From the NCBI GenBank assembly GCA_026706025.1, contig JAPOZO010000084.1, forward strand, positions 1 through 64,000: a stretch of 64,000 nucleotides of DNA, in the 5' to 3' direction. Below are positions 1 through 8,579 of the stretch, piece by piece (within the stretch, counting starts at the first letter, position 1; every line of letters starts with the position of its first letter). The translations under genes were made by a program, and so were the position numbers. The DNA is from Candidatus Poribacteria bacterium (lineage in GTDB: Bacteria > Poribacteria > WGA-4E > WGA-3G). The notes under the pieces are model-generated. The model made no database searches, had not been told where the DNA came from, and saw only the letters and a program-made list of their open reading frames with translations.

Positions 1-2690
1 TAATCAAACGTTTTCAAGGCATCGGACACATCTTCGCCGCGATGGTTGACCGCAGATTTCGGGTGTAACTTCTCTTTCACCCCGTAAACCTTGAATTCTG
101 CAAACGGTGGCGGTGTGTACTGCTCGTTTACGAAAATGTCGGTACCTACTGGGTGATCGACGGCTATTAGTTTTACTTCGTCAAAATAGGCGGTTTCCCA
201 TAACTCTTCTGTAATCTGGATGGAATATCTACCAGACTTCGGTTGTATCTGCGTCCTCGGAATTTTTACGAAATCTTTTGTTTCATCGGGCGCGACGAAT
301 CCCATTGAGGTAACGAGTCCTAACGGCGCGCGCCAGAGCAGGTCGGTGACGAATTGATACTTTTCGCCGTCGTAGACGTATAAGAACGGGCAGGAACCTT
401 TCAGTATCTGCTTCTCCAGAATCCGTTGCCTTGCTTGCGGTTCAATGACGTTCTGCGGCACCCCGTTTGTCCAGACAACACGCACAACGTCTGCAGCGTC
501 AAATGCACCCAACCCGAAATGGGAGACCTGTTCGGACACATACTGCAGCTGATACAGATCCCCGACTTTCACCTCCAGTTTCGAGCCGATACCGTCTCTA
601 TTAACTTTGTTGTTCCCCGTAGTAATACCTTCCAACCGGACCTGTATCCAGTTATTTTTATTCCCACCGTTGTTTTGTAAGGCGCGGAGTTTTCCTTGGC
701 CATCGATAAAAAAGATGTCGAGGTCGCCGTCATTGTCATAATCTCCTACTGCTCCGGCGGCTGCGTTCTGGAGGATTGCCCCATCTCTTGATGTAATATT
801 TTTTATTAAAGGGTAGGGTTCCATAAACTGTCCAGTCCCATCGTTTCGGAATAGGAACATTCCATCTTTGCCGCTCACCCAGAGGTCAACAAATCCGTCG
901 TTATCGTAATCTATGTTTTCCAATAGCGTGGGGGACAGATCACGCACACCCGCCTCTAAGCGCGGGTCATCCTTGAAACTTCCATCGCCTCTATTGCGGT
1001 AGAGGTGGATCCGATCTGCTGTCGATAAGAAAATATCAACGTCTCCGTCGTTATCATAATCACCGATAGCAGCTGCAGTATAATGTATATTCTGTGGAAT
1101 CCCGGTATCATCGGAAACTGCGCGGAGCTTCCCTTGGCGGAGGTTATCGTAGAGGGTGCAACCTGTTTTGCGGTGTGTAACAAAAATGTCTATATCGCCG
1201 TCGTCATCAAAATCAGCGGAGAATGCCTCGGCAGGAGCGGATTGTGGCGTGGCTGTTTTTACAAAGGTCTGTTCGCTAACATCGGTAAACCTTTCATCCT
1301 CTTTACTTTCATCATCACTATTATTCCGATACATCGTGGGACCGGCTGTAAAGAGGTCTAAATCGCCGTCATGGTCATAATCGACAGGATGGAGGACTCC
1401 TATATCTGTTACTGGCTGTTCATATAAGACGACGGGAACTGCGCTTTCATTCTCTTCTGTAGTTTCCCAGAAATATACTATTCCCTCGGCAGTTTCCAAT
1501 AGAAAATCTTGGATCCCATCTTTATTCATATCCGCAACAGCCACGTGAAGAAAGTATAGTTCCTCTGCAGGTTCTTGCCCTTTGTCAAGGAGTGTGACTG
1601 GATCAAACTGTCTCCCTGTATTCCGATACAACACGAACTGAACTTTTCGCTCTGTATTCTGGTACAACCCCACAAAATCAGAACCGCTTATATACAGATC
1701 AAGCTTTCCATCGTTATCAGAATTCACAAAAGATACAGCAGTGGGTGTTCTTAAGGGGAACAGTGCCTTTACATTGCTAAGTCCAAGTTGATCGGTGACA
1801 TCCACAAATTCTACATCAATCGGTAGGCTCTGTTTAGCGATGATTCGCGCGCGAAACCCTGGGCTGAACGTCTCTATCGGATGCCCAAGGATGTCGGTCA
1901 CCAATTCGCCGATCCCTTGCTGATAGCGCGGACTTGCTCGGTGCAAGTTCTCAAAAATTCGGATATTACGCGTTGCGAGTTTTAGGTCCTTTTGTTCTAT
2001 CGCTTCTATCCCTTGTGTGAGGTATGCGAGTTTTTCTGCATCGGTATCACCTAAAAGGAGCATCAATTCCTGACAGAGGTCTCCAGCGGCTTCGAGTTGC
2101 TCTTGTGCTAATAATCCGAGTGTCAACTTCATCAACACAACGATATTCACAGGTGATCGATAATGAAGTGCTTGTAGATGTCGAACGGCTTCCTGTTGTG
2201 CTTCTGGGTCGTTTCGTTGTCCAATATAGTGGCGGACGAGTTTGTAGCGAAACTCCAATTCATCGGGTGCTAACCGTACGGCTTCCTTCATTGCCTCCAC
2301 TGCTAAATCGCTTTTCTGCTGCAGCTGATAGACCTCGGATAAGATGAAGTGTAACTGGCTATCCATCGGTGAAACAGCAATGCCGCGCTTTACCGATGCT
2401 TCGGCGGCATCTGCCTGTTGTAAGCGTAGATGTGCAACAGCGAGGTTACCATAGCCGATTGCTTCGTCAGGCAGCAGTTCGATAAGTGCGGTAAACGCTT
2501 CGACTGCCTTTGAAGGCTGCGATTCTTCGAGATATGCCAACCCTAAATTCTGATGTCGGATGGCTGTTTCAATGATCTGTGCACTGTTCATCTCTTGCGC
2601 GTCTGTTGTTGAGACGGTAAAGCCACATACCAACAACAGCGCACATATCAAGCATTTTCCTATAGTAGGAGACGTGAATCTTAGTATCAT
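1..2690 (-). CDS. Secreted TPR + FG-GAP/VCBS + ASPIC/UnbV protein (CRTAC1-like), C-terminus cut by window edge
   Basis: The reading frame is open from the ATG at 2690 to the window edge (896 codons), so the C-terminus is missing. Residues 1 to about 31 form a signal peptide ending near STTDAQ. TPR-like helices fill roughly residues 35-290. At least six calcium-binding FG-GAP/VCBS motifs of the type DxDxDGxxD follow (for example DYDHDGDLDLF, DFDDDGDIDIF, DYDNDGDVDIF) between about residues 320 and 660. An ASPIC/UnbV-like segment (GIGSKLEVKVGD, then VVRVVWTNGVPQ) lies near 680-740. By family this is an exported seven-bladed propeller protein, probably binding or adhesive; the exact ligand cannot be told. 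The start codon overlaps the stop of the upstream small gene (ATGA), which implies translational coupling. Confidence 0.85.
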   Translation of the reverse strand, partial: MILRFTSPTIGKCLICALLLVCGFTVSTTDAQEMNSAQIIETAIRHQNLGLAYLEESQPSKAVEAFTALIELLPDEAIGYGNLAVAHLRLQQADAAEASVKRGIAVSPMDSQLHFILSEVYQLQQKSDLAVEAMKEAVRLAPDELEFRYKLVRHYIGQRNDPEAQQEAVRHLQALHYRSPVNIVVLMKLTLGLLAQEQLEAAGDLCQELMLLLGDTDAEKLAYLTQGIEAIEQKDLKLATRNIRIFENLHRASPRYQQGIGELVTDILGHPIETFSPGFRARIIAKQSLPIDVEFVDVTDQLGLSNVKALFPLRTPTAVSFVNSDNDGKLDLYISGSDFVGLYQNTERKVQFVLYRNTGRQFDPVTLLDKGQEPAEELYFLHVAVADMNKDGIQDFLLETAEGIVYFWETTEENESAVPVVLYEQPVTDIGVLHPVDYDHDGDLDLFTAGPTMYRNNSDDESKEDERFTDVSEQTFVKTATPQSAPAEAFSADFDDDGDIDIFVTHRKTGCTLYDNLRQGKLRAVSDDTGIPQNIHYTAAAIGDYDNDGDVDIFLSTADRIHLYRNRGDGSFKDDPRLEAGVRDLSPTLLENIDYDNDGFVDLWVSGKDGMFLFRNDGTGQFMEPYPLIKNITSRDGAILQNAAAGAVGDYDNDGDLDIFFIDGQGKLRALQNNGGNKNNWIQVRLEGITTGNNKVNRDGIGSKLEVKVGDLYQLQYVSEQVSHFGLGAFDAADVVRVVWTNGVPQNVIEPQARQRILEKQILKGSCPFLYVYDGEKYQFVTDLLWRAPLGLVTSMGFVAPDETKDFVKIPRTQIQPKSGRYSIQITEELWETAYFDEVKLIAVDHPVGTDIFVNEQYTPPPFAEFKVYGVKEKLHPKSAVNHRGEDVSDALKTFD

Positions 2691-2950
2691 GCGCTTCCCT
2701 CTTTCTGAATATCTTCTGCGGCTTCCTTAATTGCCTGTCGTATGGTGTTCCGTCTGAGCGTAAGTGAATCCTCAAGTTGTTTGAGGTGAAGCAGCCACGA
2801 CTCCTTAGAGTCGCCTTCCTCTGTCCCAAACCCGTCTGTCATAGCGAGTCGAATATATTTCAGGCGTTCTGTCTGTAGTACCTTCATCTGAGTGTCGTAG
2901 TCTTCAACGCCGGATTCTAAGAGCGTAATCAGTTCACGTATTTTTTCCAA
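2687..2950 (-). CDS. Small coiled-coil hypothetical protein coupled to the FG-GAP protein
   Basis: This encodes 87 residues if translation starts at the TTG at 2950, which sits six to seven bases after a strong AAAAGGAG ribosome-binding site. An in-frame ATG at 2995 has no such site, so TTG was preferred. The protein is soluble, charged and mostly helical, with heptad-like stretches (EKIRELITLLESG, LKQLEDSLTLRRNTIRQAIKEAAEDI). No family was recognised. Its TGA overlaps the ATG of the large secreted FG-GAP protein, so the two genes are almost certainly one operon. A role linked to that protein is inference only. Confidence 0.6.
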   Translation of the reverse strand: MEKIRELITLLESGVEDYDTQMKVLQTERLKYIRLAMTDGFGTEEGDSKESWLLHLKQLEDSLTLRRNTIRQAIKEAAEDIQKEGSA

Positions 2951-3214
2951 TGTGTGTCTCCTTTTAGGTCGCGCTTTGGTAATATGATATATCAAGGTGA
3001 GATGTAAAATAGTTTACCTGATTTCATGTTTGGAATCAAATGAAAATCGATCCCTTTCTCTTGCACTCTTTTAGCACACATTGTATAATATTGTAAAATC
3101 CATAATCCCTTGGACATTTGAGCGGCGAGGTTGCAGGCTTTGCGAGCAGCGGTGTGCGCTTTATTCACTGAAGACTTGGCCACTTATGCTCAGAAACCGC
3201 AAAGGACAACACCG

Positions 3215-3964
3215 ATGGAAACTGCCTCAAACGCGCGTCGTATGCCTTATGCGCCTCCAGAAACAACGGAAGACCTATACCCTGAATCGGACGGTAAACC
3301 AAGGGCTGATACTGATCTCCATCTTTACTGGATAAAGCGTGTGCAGGATATGCTCGAAACCTATTTTTCGCGGGCCCCGGGGGTCTATATCTCTGGGAAT
3401 ATTATGATGTATGACATAGAGGGCCCCACACGAACCGCTGTCTCTCCCGATATTCTGGTCTGTTTCGGGATCGGACAGAAGTTCCGCCGCACCTATAAAG
3501 TATGGGAAGAAGGGAAACCACCAGACTTCGTCATGGAATTTTCCAGCAACAGGACCTATCGGAACGATTTAAATGAGAAGATGGCACACTATGCGCGTAT
3601 AAAGATTCCAGAGTATTTTCTCTACGATCCGGATAGAAGGTATCTCCCCTCGCCGTTGTTAGGGTTTCGGCGCGTTGAAGGTACGTATGTTGAGATTGCT
3701 GCAGACGTTGATGGTGGGATTCGTTCGGAGATATTGGATTTGAATTTCCATTTAATGGAAGAGGGCCTCGCACTTTACGATCCTCGATCAGAACGGTGGC
3801 TGCAAACCCGCGCAGAACAAGAAGCTGAACGCGCAGAACAAGAAGCTGAACGCGCAGAACACGCTGAAGAGCGTGCAGAACAAGAAGCGGCAGCCCGACA
3901 GAAAGCTGAAGCAGAAGTCGCGCGACTTCAAGAGGAACTTACACGCTTGAAAGAACGGATGTAA
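3215..3964 (+). CDS. Uma2-family (DUF820) PD-(D/E)xK nuclease with a coiled-coil tail
   Basis: The chosen start is the ATG at 3215, eight bases after AAAGGA; an upstream ATG at 3131 lacks a ribosome-binding site. The 249-residue product shows the Uma2 pattern: PDILVCFGI (D79), then FVMEFSS (E108), then a K...YA..KIPEYFLYDP block at about 122-139. This is the restriction-endonuclease-like fold. Uma2 proteins are abundant in multicellular cyanobacteria and a few other phyla and are poorly characterised. Residues from about 190 to the end are a charged coiled coil built on AEQEAER repeats encoded by near-identical 21-bp units, a slippage-prone region. The gene stands alone ahead of the permease pair. 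Confidence 0.85.
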   Translation: METASNARRMPYAPPETTEDLYPESDGKPRADTDLHLYWIKRVQDMLETYFSRAPGVYISGNIMMYDIEGPTRTAVSPDILVCFGIGQKFRRTYKVWEEGKPPDFVMEFSSNRTYRNDLNEKMAHYARIKIPEYFLYDPDRRYLPSPLLGFRRVEGTYVEIAADVDGGIRSEILDLNFHLMEEGLALYDPRSERWLQTRAEQEAERAEQEAERAEHAEERAEQEAAARQKAEAEVARLQEELTRLKERM

Positions 3965-4010
3965 TACCATTTCTAAAAATTTATATTGCATTAACCCTAC
4001 GCCAGCGAAT

Positions 4011-4856
4011 ATGCGTCGTAATTATCATCTCTTTATTCTCCTTTTTCCAGTTGTTTTTTGGCTTGTCTGTTTCTTTCTGTTGCCGTTGGTGTCGGTGTTT
4101 ATCTATACTTTTCTGGAACGCGGGACTTATGGCGGTGTCCGATGGAATTTCACGCTCGAAAACTATGGACGGCTGTTTGATGGGCTGTATCTCGGTATCC
4201 TCTGGCAGTCAGTGTCTACGGCGTTGGTTTGCACGGCAGTCTGCCTGCTACTCGGTTACCCCTTCGCTTACTACCTTGCACGCTATAGACCGAAACATCG
4301 GAATATCTTATTACTGCTCGTCGTTGTCCCGTTCTGGACGAATTTCCTCATCCGAACTTATGCGTGGATACTGATTTTACGCACAGAAGGTCTACTGAAC
4401 AACTTTTTGGGGGCTGTGTTCCCTAATTGGGGTCCGTTAGAGTTATTGAATACGCCGCTCGCCGTTCAGATTGGGCTTGTCTATGGCTACCTACCGTTTA
4501 TGATACTCCCCCTATATGCGGCACTGGAACAATTAGATATGTCACTGCTGGAAGCAGCACAGGATTTAGGGGCATCGCCGCGGCGTGCGTTTTGGCACGT
4601 AACTGTACCGCTGAGTCTGCCGGGTATCCTTGCTGGGTCGATGCTGGTCTTTATTCCGACGGTGGGCGCGTTTCTAACGCCGGATCTGCTCGGTGGCGGG
4701 AAGGTGAGTTATATCGGGAACGTGATTGAACGGCAATTCAAAACGGCGCGGGATTGGCCCTTCGGGTCTGCACTCTCGTTTATGTTAATGGGTATTGTTT
4801 TGGTTGGAACTGTGCTGTATTTTCGTGCTTTGCAAGGGAGTGAATCTGCAAAATAA
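4011..4856 (+). CDS. ABC transporter permease, spermidine/putrescine PotB type
   Basis: This is a 281-residue membrane protein with about six transmembrane segments, starting with a hydrophobic helix at residues 6-30. The inner-membrane EAA loop, EAAQDLGASPRRAFWHVTVP, lies near residue 182 and is the ATPase-docking motif of this permease family. Sequence style and length fit PotB/PotH of polyamine or related small-molecule importers. The next gene is the matching PotC-type permease. No PotA ATPase or PotD binding protein is present in this window, so the substrate cannot be fixed. The start ATG has only a weak ribosome-binding site. Confidence 0.88.
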   Translation: MRRNYHLFILLFPVVFWLVCFFLLPLVSVFIYTFLERGTYGGVRWNFTLENYGRLFDGLYLGILWQSVSTALVCTAVCLLLGYPFAYYLARYRPKHRNILLLLVVVPFWTNFLIRTYAWILILRTEGLLNNFLGAVFPNWGPLELLNTPLAVQIGLVYGYLPFMILPLYAALEQLDMSLLEAAQDLGASPRRAFWHVTVPLSLPGILAGSMLVFIPTVGAFLTPDLLGGGKVSYIGNVIERQFKTARDWPFGSALSFMLMGIVLVGTVLYFRALQGSESAK

Positions 4857-4857
4857 G

Positions 4858-4936
4858 TATCAGTTGTCTGTTACATAGTCGAGTCAATTTACTAAGATAC
4901 AAGGTAACTCCCTTGGTCCAGCACTGACAACTGATA
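4858..4936. repeat. Inverted-repeat spacer element of the TATCAGTTGTC type
   Basis: The spacer between the two permease genes is bounded by a perfect 11-bp inverted repeat: TATCAGTTGTC at 4858-4868 and GACAACTGATA at 4926-4936. Similar CAGTTATCAGTTGTCAG strings recur in many spacers of this window, for instance near 24913, 37225, 41850, 45100, 55340 and 59465. It looks like a miniature inserted element that sits inside an operon without breaking either gene. Confidence 0.6.
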
Positions 4937-4947
4937 ACTCTAAAAAA

Positions 4948-5736
4948 ATGAAGCGGATACTTGAAGTCAACATTGGATTGGTTTATCTCTTTCTCTACGT
5001 CCCAATTTTAGCGGTAGTTGTGTTCTCGTTTAACAGTGGAGAACAGATCTCTGTTTGGGAAGGGTTTACGTTCGGTTGGTACGCGAAACTGTTTGAGGAC
5101 GCGGCGTTGTGGCGTGCATGCCGAAATAGCCTTTTAGTAGCGGGTGTCGCGACGGTCATTGCAACCTGCATCGGGACGACGACCGCGCTTGCTATTGAAC
5201 GCTACCGCTTTCGGTTCCGATCCGCACTCACGCAATGCCTCTATCTCCCGATTATCATCCCAGACATCGTATTGGCGATTGCGTTATTAATCTTCTATGT
5301 CCAAGTTTCTATCCCGGTCGGCTTAATCTCTGTAATTATTGCACACTGTGTTTTCAATATCGCGTATGTCACAATTGTGGTCCGGGCACGTTTACAAGGT
5401 TACGATAACACCTTAGAGGAGGCAGCCCGTGACCTTGGTGCCAACGAGTGGCAAACGTTTTGGCGGATAACGTTTCCGCTTATCGCGCCCGGTATTATCG
5501 GCGGTGCGTTGCTTGCGTTCACGCTCTCTATAGACGATTTTGTCATTACTTTCTTTACCGCAGGCGTTGGCTATACAACGTTGTCCGTCCATATCTATTC
5601 ATTGCTGAAGTTTGGGATCACACCGAAGATTAACGCTATCTCAACGATGTTATTGGCGAACTCGATCGTGTTTATCCTGCTGTTTCTGTGGTTTCAAGGG
5701 GGTGCCGCCACTTCACGAAGTCAGGTCGAAAATTAA
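4948..5736 (+). CDS. ABC transporter permease, spermidine/putrescine PotC type
   Basis: This is a 262-residue integral membrane protein with about six transmembrane helices. The EAA loop reads EEAARDLGANEWQTFWRITF near residue 157, and the family-typical N-terminal phrase PILAVVVFSFNSG is present. It pairs with the upstream PotB-type permease to form the membrane channel of a PotABCD-like importer. The 91-bp gap between the two is filled by an inverted-repeat element, so co-transcription is likely but not certain. The ATPase and binding protein must be encoded elsewhere. Confidence 0.88.
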   Translation: MKRILEVNIGLVYLFLYVPILAVVVFSFNSGEQISVWEGFTFGWYAKLFEDAALWRACRNSLLVAGVATVIATCIGTTTALAIERYRFRFRSALTQCLYLPIIIPDIVLAIALLIFYVQVSIPVGLISVIIAHCVFNIAYVTIVVRARLQGYDNTLEEAARDLGANEWQTFWRITFPLIAPGIIGGALLAFTLSIDDFVITFFTAGVGYTTLSVHIYSLLKFGITPKINAISTMLLANSIVFILLFLWFQGGAATSRSQVEN

Positions 5737-5755
5737 ATAGTTCTACCGTTTTTTA

Positions 5756-5784
5756 TTGACAATATGAGTAATCTGTGATTCAAT
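5756..5784 (+). promoter_or_regulatory. Putative sigma70 promoter upstream of the small coiled-coil/TM gene
   Basis: TTGACA at 5756-5761 is followed after 17 bases by TTCAAT (four of six consensus) at 5779-5784. It lies 45 bases before the ATG at 5829. Confidence 0.4.
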
Positions 5785-5828
5785 TGTTAAAGTGCTAATT
5801 AAAAAACTCACACGAAAAGGTGAAGGTC

Positions 5829-6053
5829 ATGACAATAGAAACAGTTTACGAATTAATGAGGCAAGGGTTTGAACAAGTTAACACAAAACTTGACCGCATT
5901 GATACTCGACTTGACGACATCGACTCCCGGCTTCGTGATGTTGAAACCGATGTTGCCGAAATTAAAGGCAGACGACTCGCTTTCAAAGAATGGATACCCA
6001 TCGGCTGCGCAGTTATTGCTGTTATCGTCTCCATTATCGCTTTGGTGACATAA
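5829..6053 (+). CDS. Small coiled-coil protein with a C-terminal membrane anchor
   Basis: The 74-residue product starts at the ATG at 5829, which is correctly spaced from an AAGGTGAAGG ribosome-binding site; the GTG at 5820 overlaps that site. Residues 15-48 are a coiled coil with a repeated heptad (KLDRIDTRLDDIDSRLRDVE). The last 20 residues are a single transmembrane helix (WIPIGCAVIAVIVSIIALV). Such short coiled-coil/tail-anchor proteins are common and uncharacterised. No partner gene is evident. Confidence 0.6.
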   Translation: MTIETVYELMRQGFEQVNTKLDRIDTRLDDIDSRLRDVETDVAEIKGRRLAFKEWIPIGCAVIAVIVSIIALVT

Positions 6054-6319
6054 ACATCCGATATTTCTCACAGCCGCTCAGATATCAATGTCTACCGGCG
6101 ATCTCTCTACGCGGTGGTGCAAATACTACCTAAAAAACGTTTTATCTGAGAGCCCCGTCTTATTTTTACCCCAAAGAGGTTTAGATTGCTGATTAGAAGC
6201 AGAAATCCGACAGAAAGCACGTCGAAAACCTTCACAGCACATACGCATTTTCGCTTGCCTAAGCATGGGGATTTGACGGAAGATTGTTAAGTTCAGAACA
6301 ATTATAATAAATCTCAGGC

Positions 6320-7402
6320 ATGGATGACTACCGAACACATGTAGAAATTAATCTTAGTGCAATCCGACGAAACGCTGAGGCAATCAAAGCATATACTGGA
6401 AAACGCCTAATCGCTGTCGTGAAAGCGGATGCCTACGGACATGGCGTCGTACCTGTTACAGAGGCGTTGCGTCCAGTCGTTGATATGTTTGCCGTTGCGA
6501 CAATTGCGGAAGGTGTAGCGTTACGTCAAGCGGGTATCCGTGAACCGATTCTTGTCCTTTTCAGCTCTCTCTCGGAACAAGTGGGACAAATCGTTGCGCA
6601 CGAATTGACACCGACAATCAGCGATTGGGAATTCGCGGATAGATTAAACGATGTCGCCTCAAAAATTGTCCGTGTCCATGTCAATATCAATACAGGCATG
6701 AACAGAAGTGGCGTTTATTGGACGGAAGCGGTGCAATTCTCGGATCGGCTGCAGACACTGCCTCGACTTGATGTTGAGGGGTTCTTTACACATCTTGCTA
6801 CCGCTGACGAGATGGATAAGCGTTTTGTTTTTATGCAGCTTGACCGGTTTTCGTCTGTGCTTAAAGAAATTAGCAACGGTGGCGAGTTGATCCATGCAGC
6901 GAACAGCGCAGCTGCGCTTGCAATACCAGAAGCACATTTCGACGCTGTCCGTCCGGGCTTAAGTCTCTATGGCGTTTACCCCGCATCCGAAAGACCTATT
7001 AAGTTAGAACCTGCTCTCACATGGAAGACTCGGATCGGCTGGATCGGTTCCATCTCAGAAGGCGAAGGGGTAAGTTATGGGTTAACATATAAAGCACCAT
7101 GTCAGACCCGTGTGGCGATGGTACAAGTAGGTTACGGTGACGGTTACCCGCGTGCACTTTCTGGTGTCGGTGAGGTGTTAATAGGTGGCGCGCGCCGCCC
7201 GATTATCGGAAGCGTTTGCATGGACGTGAGCGTGGTGCGTTTAGAACCTACAGATAACGTGTCTGTCGGTGATGGGGTTGTGCTGATCGGCAAGCAAAGG
7301 AACGCGGAAATTACGGTTGATGAAGTTGCACATCGCGCCGGAACGATCTCTTATGAAATCCTGACGCAGATTGGGGCACGTGTACCGAAAAAGTATATCT
7401 AA
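6320..7402 (+). CDS. alr: Alanine racemase
   Basis: Converts L-alanine to D-alanine for peptidoglycan, using pyridoxal phosphate. The 360-residue protein has the family length. The PLP lysine is K35 in AVVKADAYGHG, the second-half active-site tyrosine motif is SYGLTY (about residue 252), and GYGDGYPR and GSVCMDV follow. The start ATG at 6320 opens directly on the conserved N-terminal strand (HVEINLSAIRRN). It is probably monocistronic, because flanking genes are unrelated and separated by more than 150 bases. Confidence 0.95.
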   Translation: MDDYRTHVEINLSAIRRNAEAIKAYTGKRLIAVVKADAYGHGVVPVTEALRPVVDMFAVATIAEGVALRQAGIREPILVLFSSLSEQVGQIVAHELTPTISDWEFADRLNDVASKIVRVHVNINTGMNRSGVYWTEAVQFSDRLQTLPRLDVEGFFTHLATADEMDKRFVFMQLDRFSSVLKEISNGGELIHAANSAAALAIPEAHFDAVRPGLSLYGVYPASERPIKLEPALTWKTRIGWIGSISEGEGVSYGLTYKAPCQTRVAMVQVGYGDGYPRALSGVGEVLIGGARRPIIGSVCMDVSVVRLEPTDNVSVGDGVVLIGKQRNAEITVDEVAHRAGTISYEILTQIGARVPKKYI

Positions 7403-7435
7403 TGCTTTGTCACGTCAAAGTTGAAGGGTATAAAA

Positions 7436-7480
7436 GTCGCGAGCATGGGGAAAAACCGAAGCAAAAACACTCGCTCCTAC
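7436..7480. repeat. Split copy of the GTCGCGAGC...CTCGCTCCTAC spacer repeat
   Basis: GTCGCGAGCA at 7436-7445 and CTCGCTCCTAC at 7470-7480 are the two halves of the repeat seen three times at 48728-48838 and once at 17117. Here the halves are separated by 24 bases rich in A. Confidence 0.5.
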
Positions 7481-7573
7481 AAGAGGATAAACCCGACCTT
7501 AAAGACGAACAAACCTAATCAATATCCGCTGGTCTTGACAACGGAAAGACCACAGCAAGGTCCATAATCAAAA

Positions 7574-8497
7574 ATGCTCATTGAAATTAAAAATGTCTCG
7601 CTCTTTTTTGGTACGACGGCTGCGTTAGATAACCTCTCGCTGGAGGTGCAAGGCGGTGCTGTCGGTCTGCTCGGACCGAACGGTGCCGGGAAAAGCACCT
7701 TACTGAAGACCCTGCTCGGCTTTGTCCAACCGAATCAAGGCACAGCAGCCGTGTTTGGGTTGGACGTGCAGAAAGATCCGTTAGGCATCCGCAGACAGGT
7801 CGGGTACATGCCAGAAGACGAGTGTTTGATACTCGGTATGAACGCTGTCCAACTCGTCGCTTACGCGGGAGAGTTGTGTGGGATGCCGAGGCGCGATGCG
7901 ATGCAACGTGCACACGAGGTGCTCTATTACGTCGGTTTAGATGAAGAGCGTTACCGAACCATAGATGGCTACTCGGCGGGCATGAAACAGCGGGTGAAAT
8001 TAGCACAGGCACTGATACACGATCCAAAGTTGCTCCTCCTTGATGAACCGACCAACGGAATGGATACCAGTGGTAGGGAGGAGATGCTTGAACTTGTTAA
8101 GGACATCTCATCTGATAAAGGTATCAATGTGATTTTATCTTCGCATCTGCTGCCCGATGTAGAATTTGCGTGCCATGAGATCATCGCACTTTCGCACGGG
8201 AGCGTTGTTATCCAAGGACAGATAGAGTCCCTGAAAAAAGACAAGGGACAAGCCTTTGATCTGCGAATTGTAGGTGACAGCGAGACTTATATCACCGCTT
8301 TGGAACGTCAGAATTATCAGGTTGAGGTACGTCCTGGCAATCACTTACGGGTTACGTCCGAAAGCCAGGCAGAGACAGGCACAAAATTCTTTTTCAAACT
8401 CGCTTACGATACCGGTGTACAGCTCCGGCAGTTACGTGAAGTGAGTCACTCGTTGGAGGATGTTTTCGCTGAGGTAATGAGTGTGGATGCCCAATAA
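7574..8497 (+). CDS. ABC transporter ATP-binding protein, ABC-2/CcmA type
   Basis: This is a 307-residue ATPase subunit. Walker A is GPNGAGKST at residues 34-42. The signature is YSAGMKQRVKLAQAL, and Walker B is LLLLDEPTNGMD, followed by the H-loop region SSHLLPDVE. A C-terminal extension of about 80 residues is typical of export-type ABC-2 ATPases that partner with a separate multi-span permease. No permease lies next to it: the neighbours are alanine racemase and a ceramidase-like gene. The exported substrate is unknown. Confidence 0.9.
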   Translation: MLIEIKNVSLFFGTTAALDNLSLEVQGGAVGLLGPNGAGKSTLLKTLLGFVQPNQGTAAVFGLDVQKDPLGIRRQVGYMPEDECLILGMNAVQLVAYAGELCGMPRRDAMQRAHEVLYYVGLDEERYRTIDGYSAGMKQRVKLAQALIHDPKLLLLDEPTNGMDTSGREEMLELVKDISSDKGINVILSSHLLPDVEFACHEIIALSHGSVVIQGQIESLKKDKGQAFDLRIVGDSETYITALERQNYQVEVRPGNHLRVTSESQAETGTKFFFKLAYDTGVQLRQLREVSHSLEDVFAEVMSVDAQ

Positions 8498-8579
8498 CGT
8501 CAGATGCCGATACCTTTACAATTCCGACAGACATCTGTTCACATTTAACGGACGATTCTAAACGCAAGGAGGAACCCAC

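Noticed and set aside
2992-3183. A 63-codon minus-strand frame upstream of the small coiled-coil gene
   Set aside because: Composition looks random, no ribosome-binding site, and it overlaps the region before the Uma2 gene.
7574-8497. Pairing the orphan ABC ATPase with the PotB/PotC-like permeases
   Set aside because: The ATPase is of the ABC-2 export type with a different C-terminal domain from PotA, and alanine racemase lies between them.
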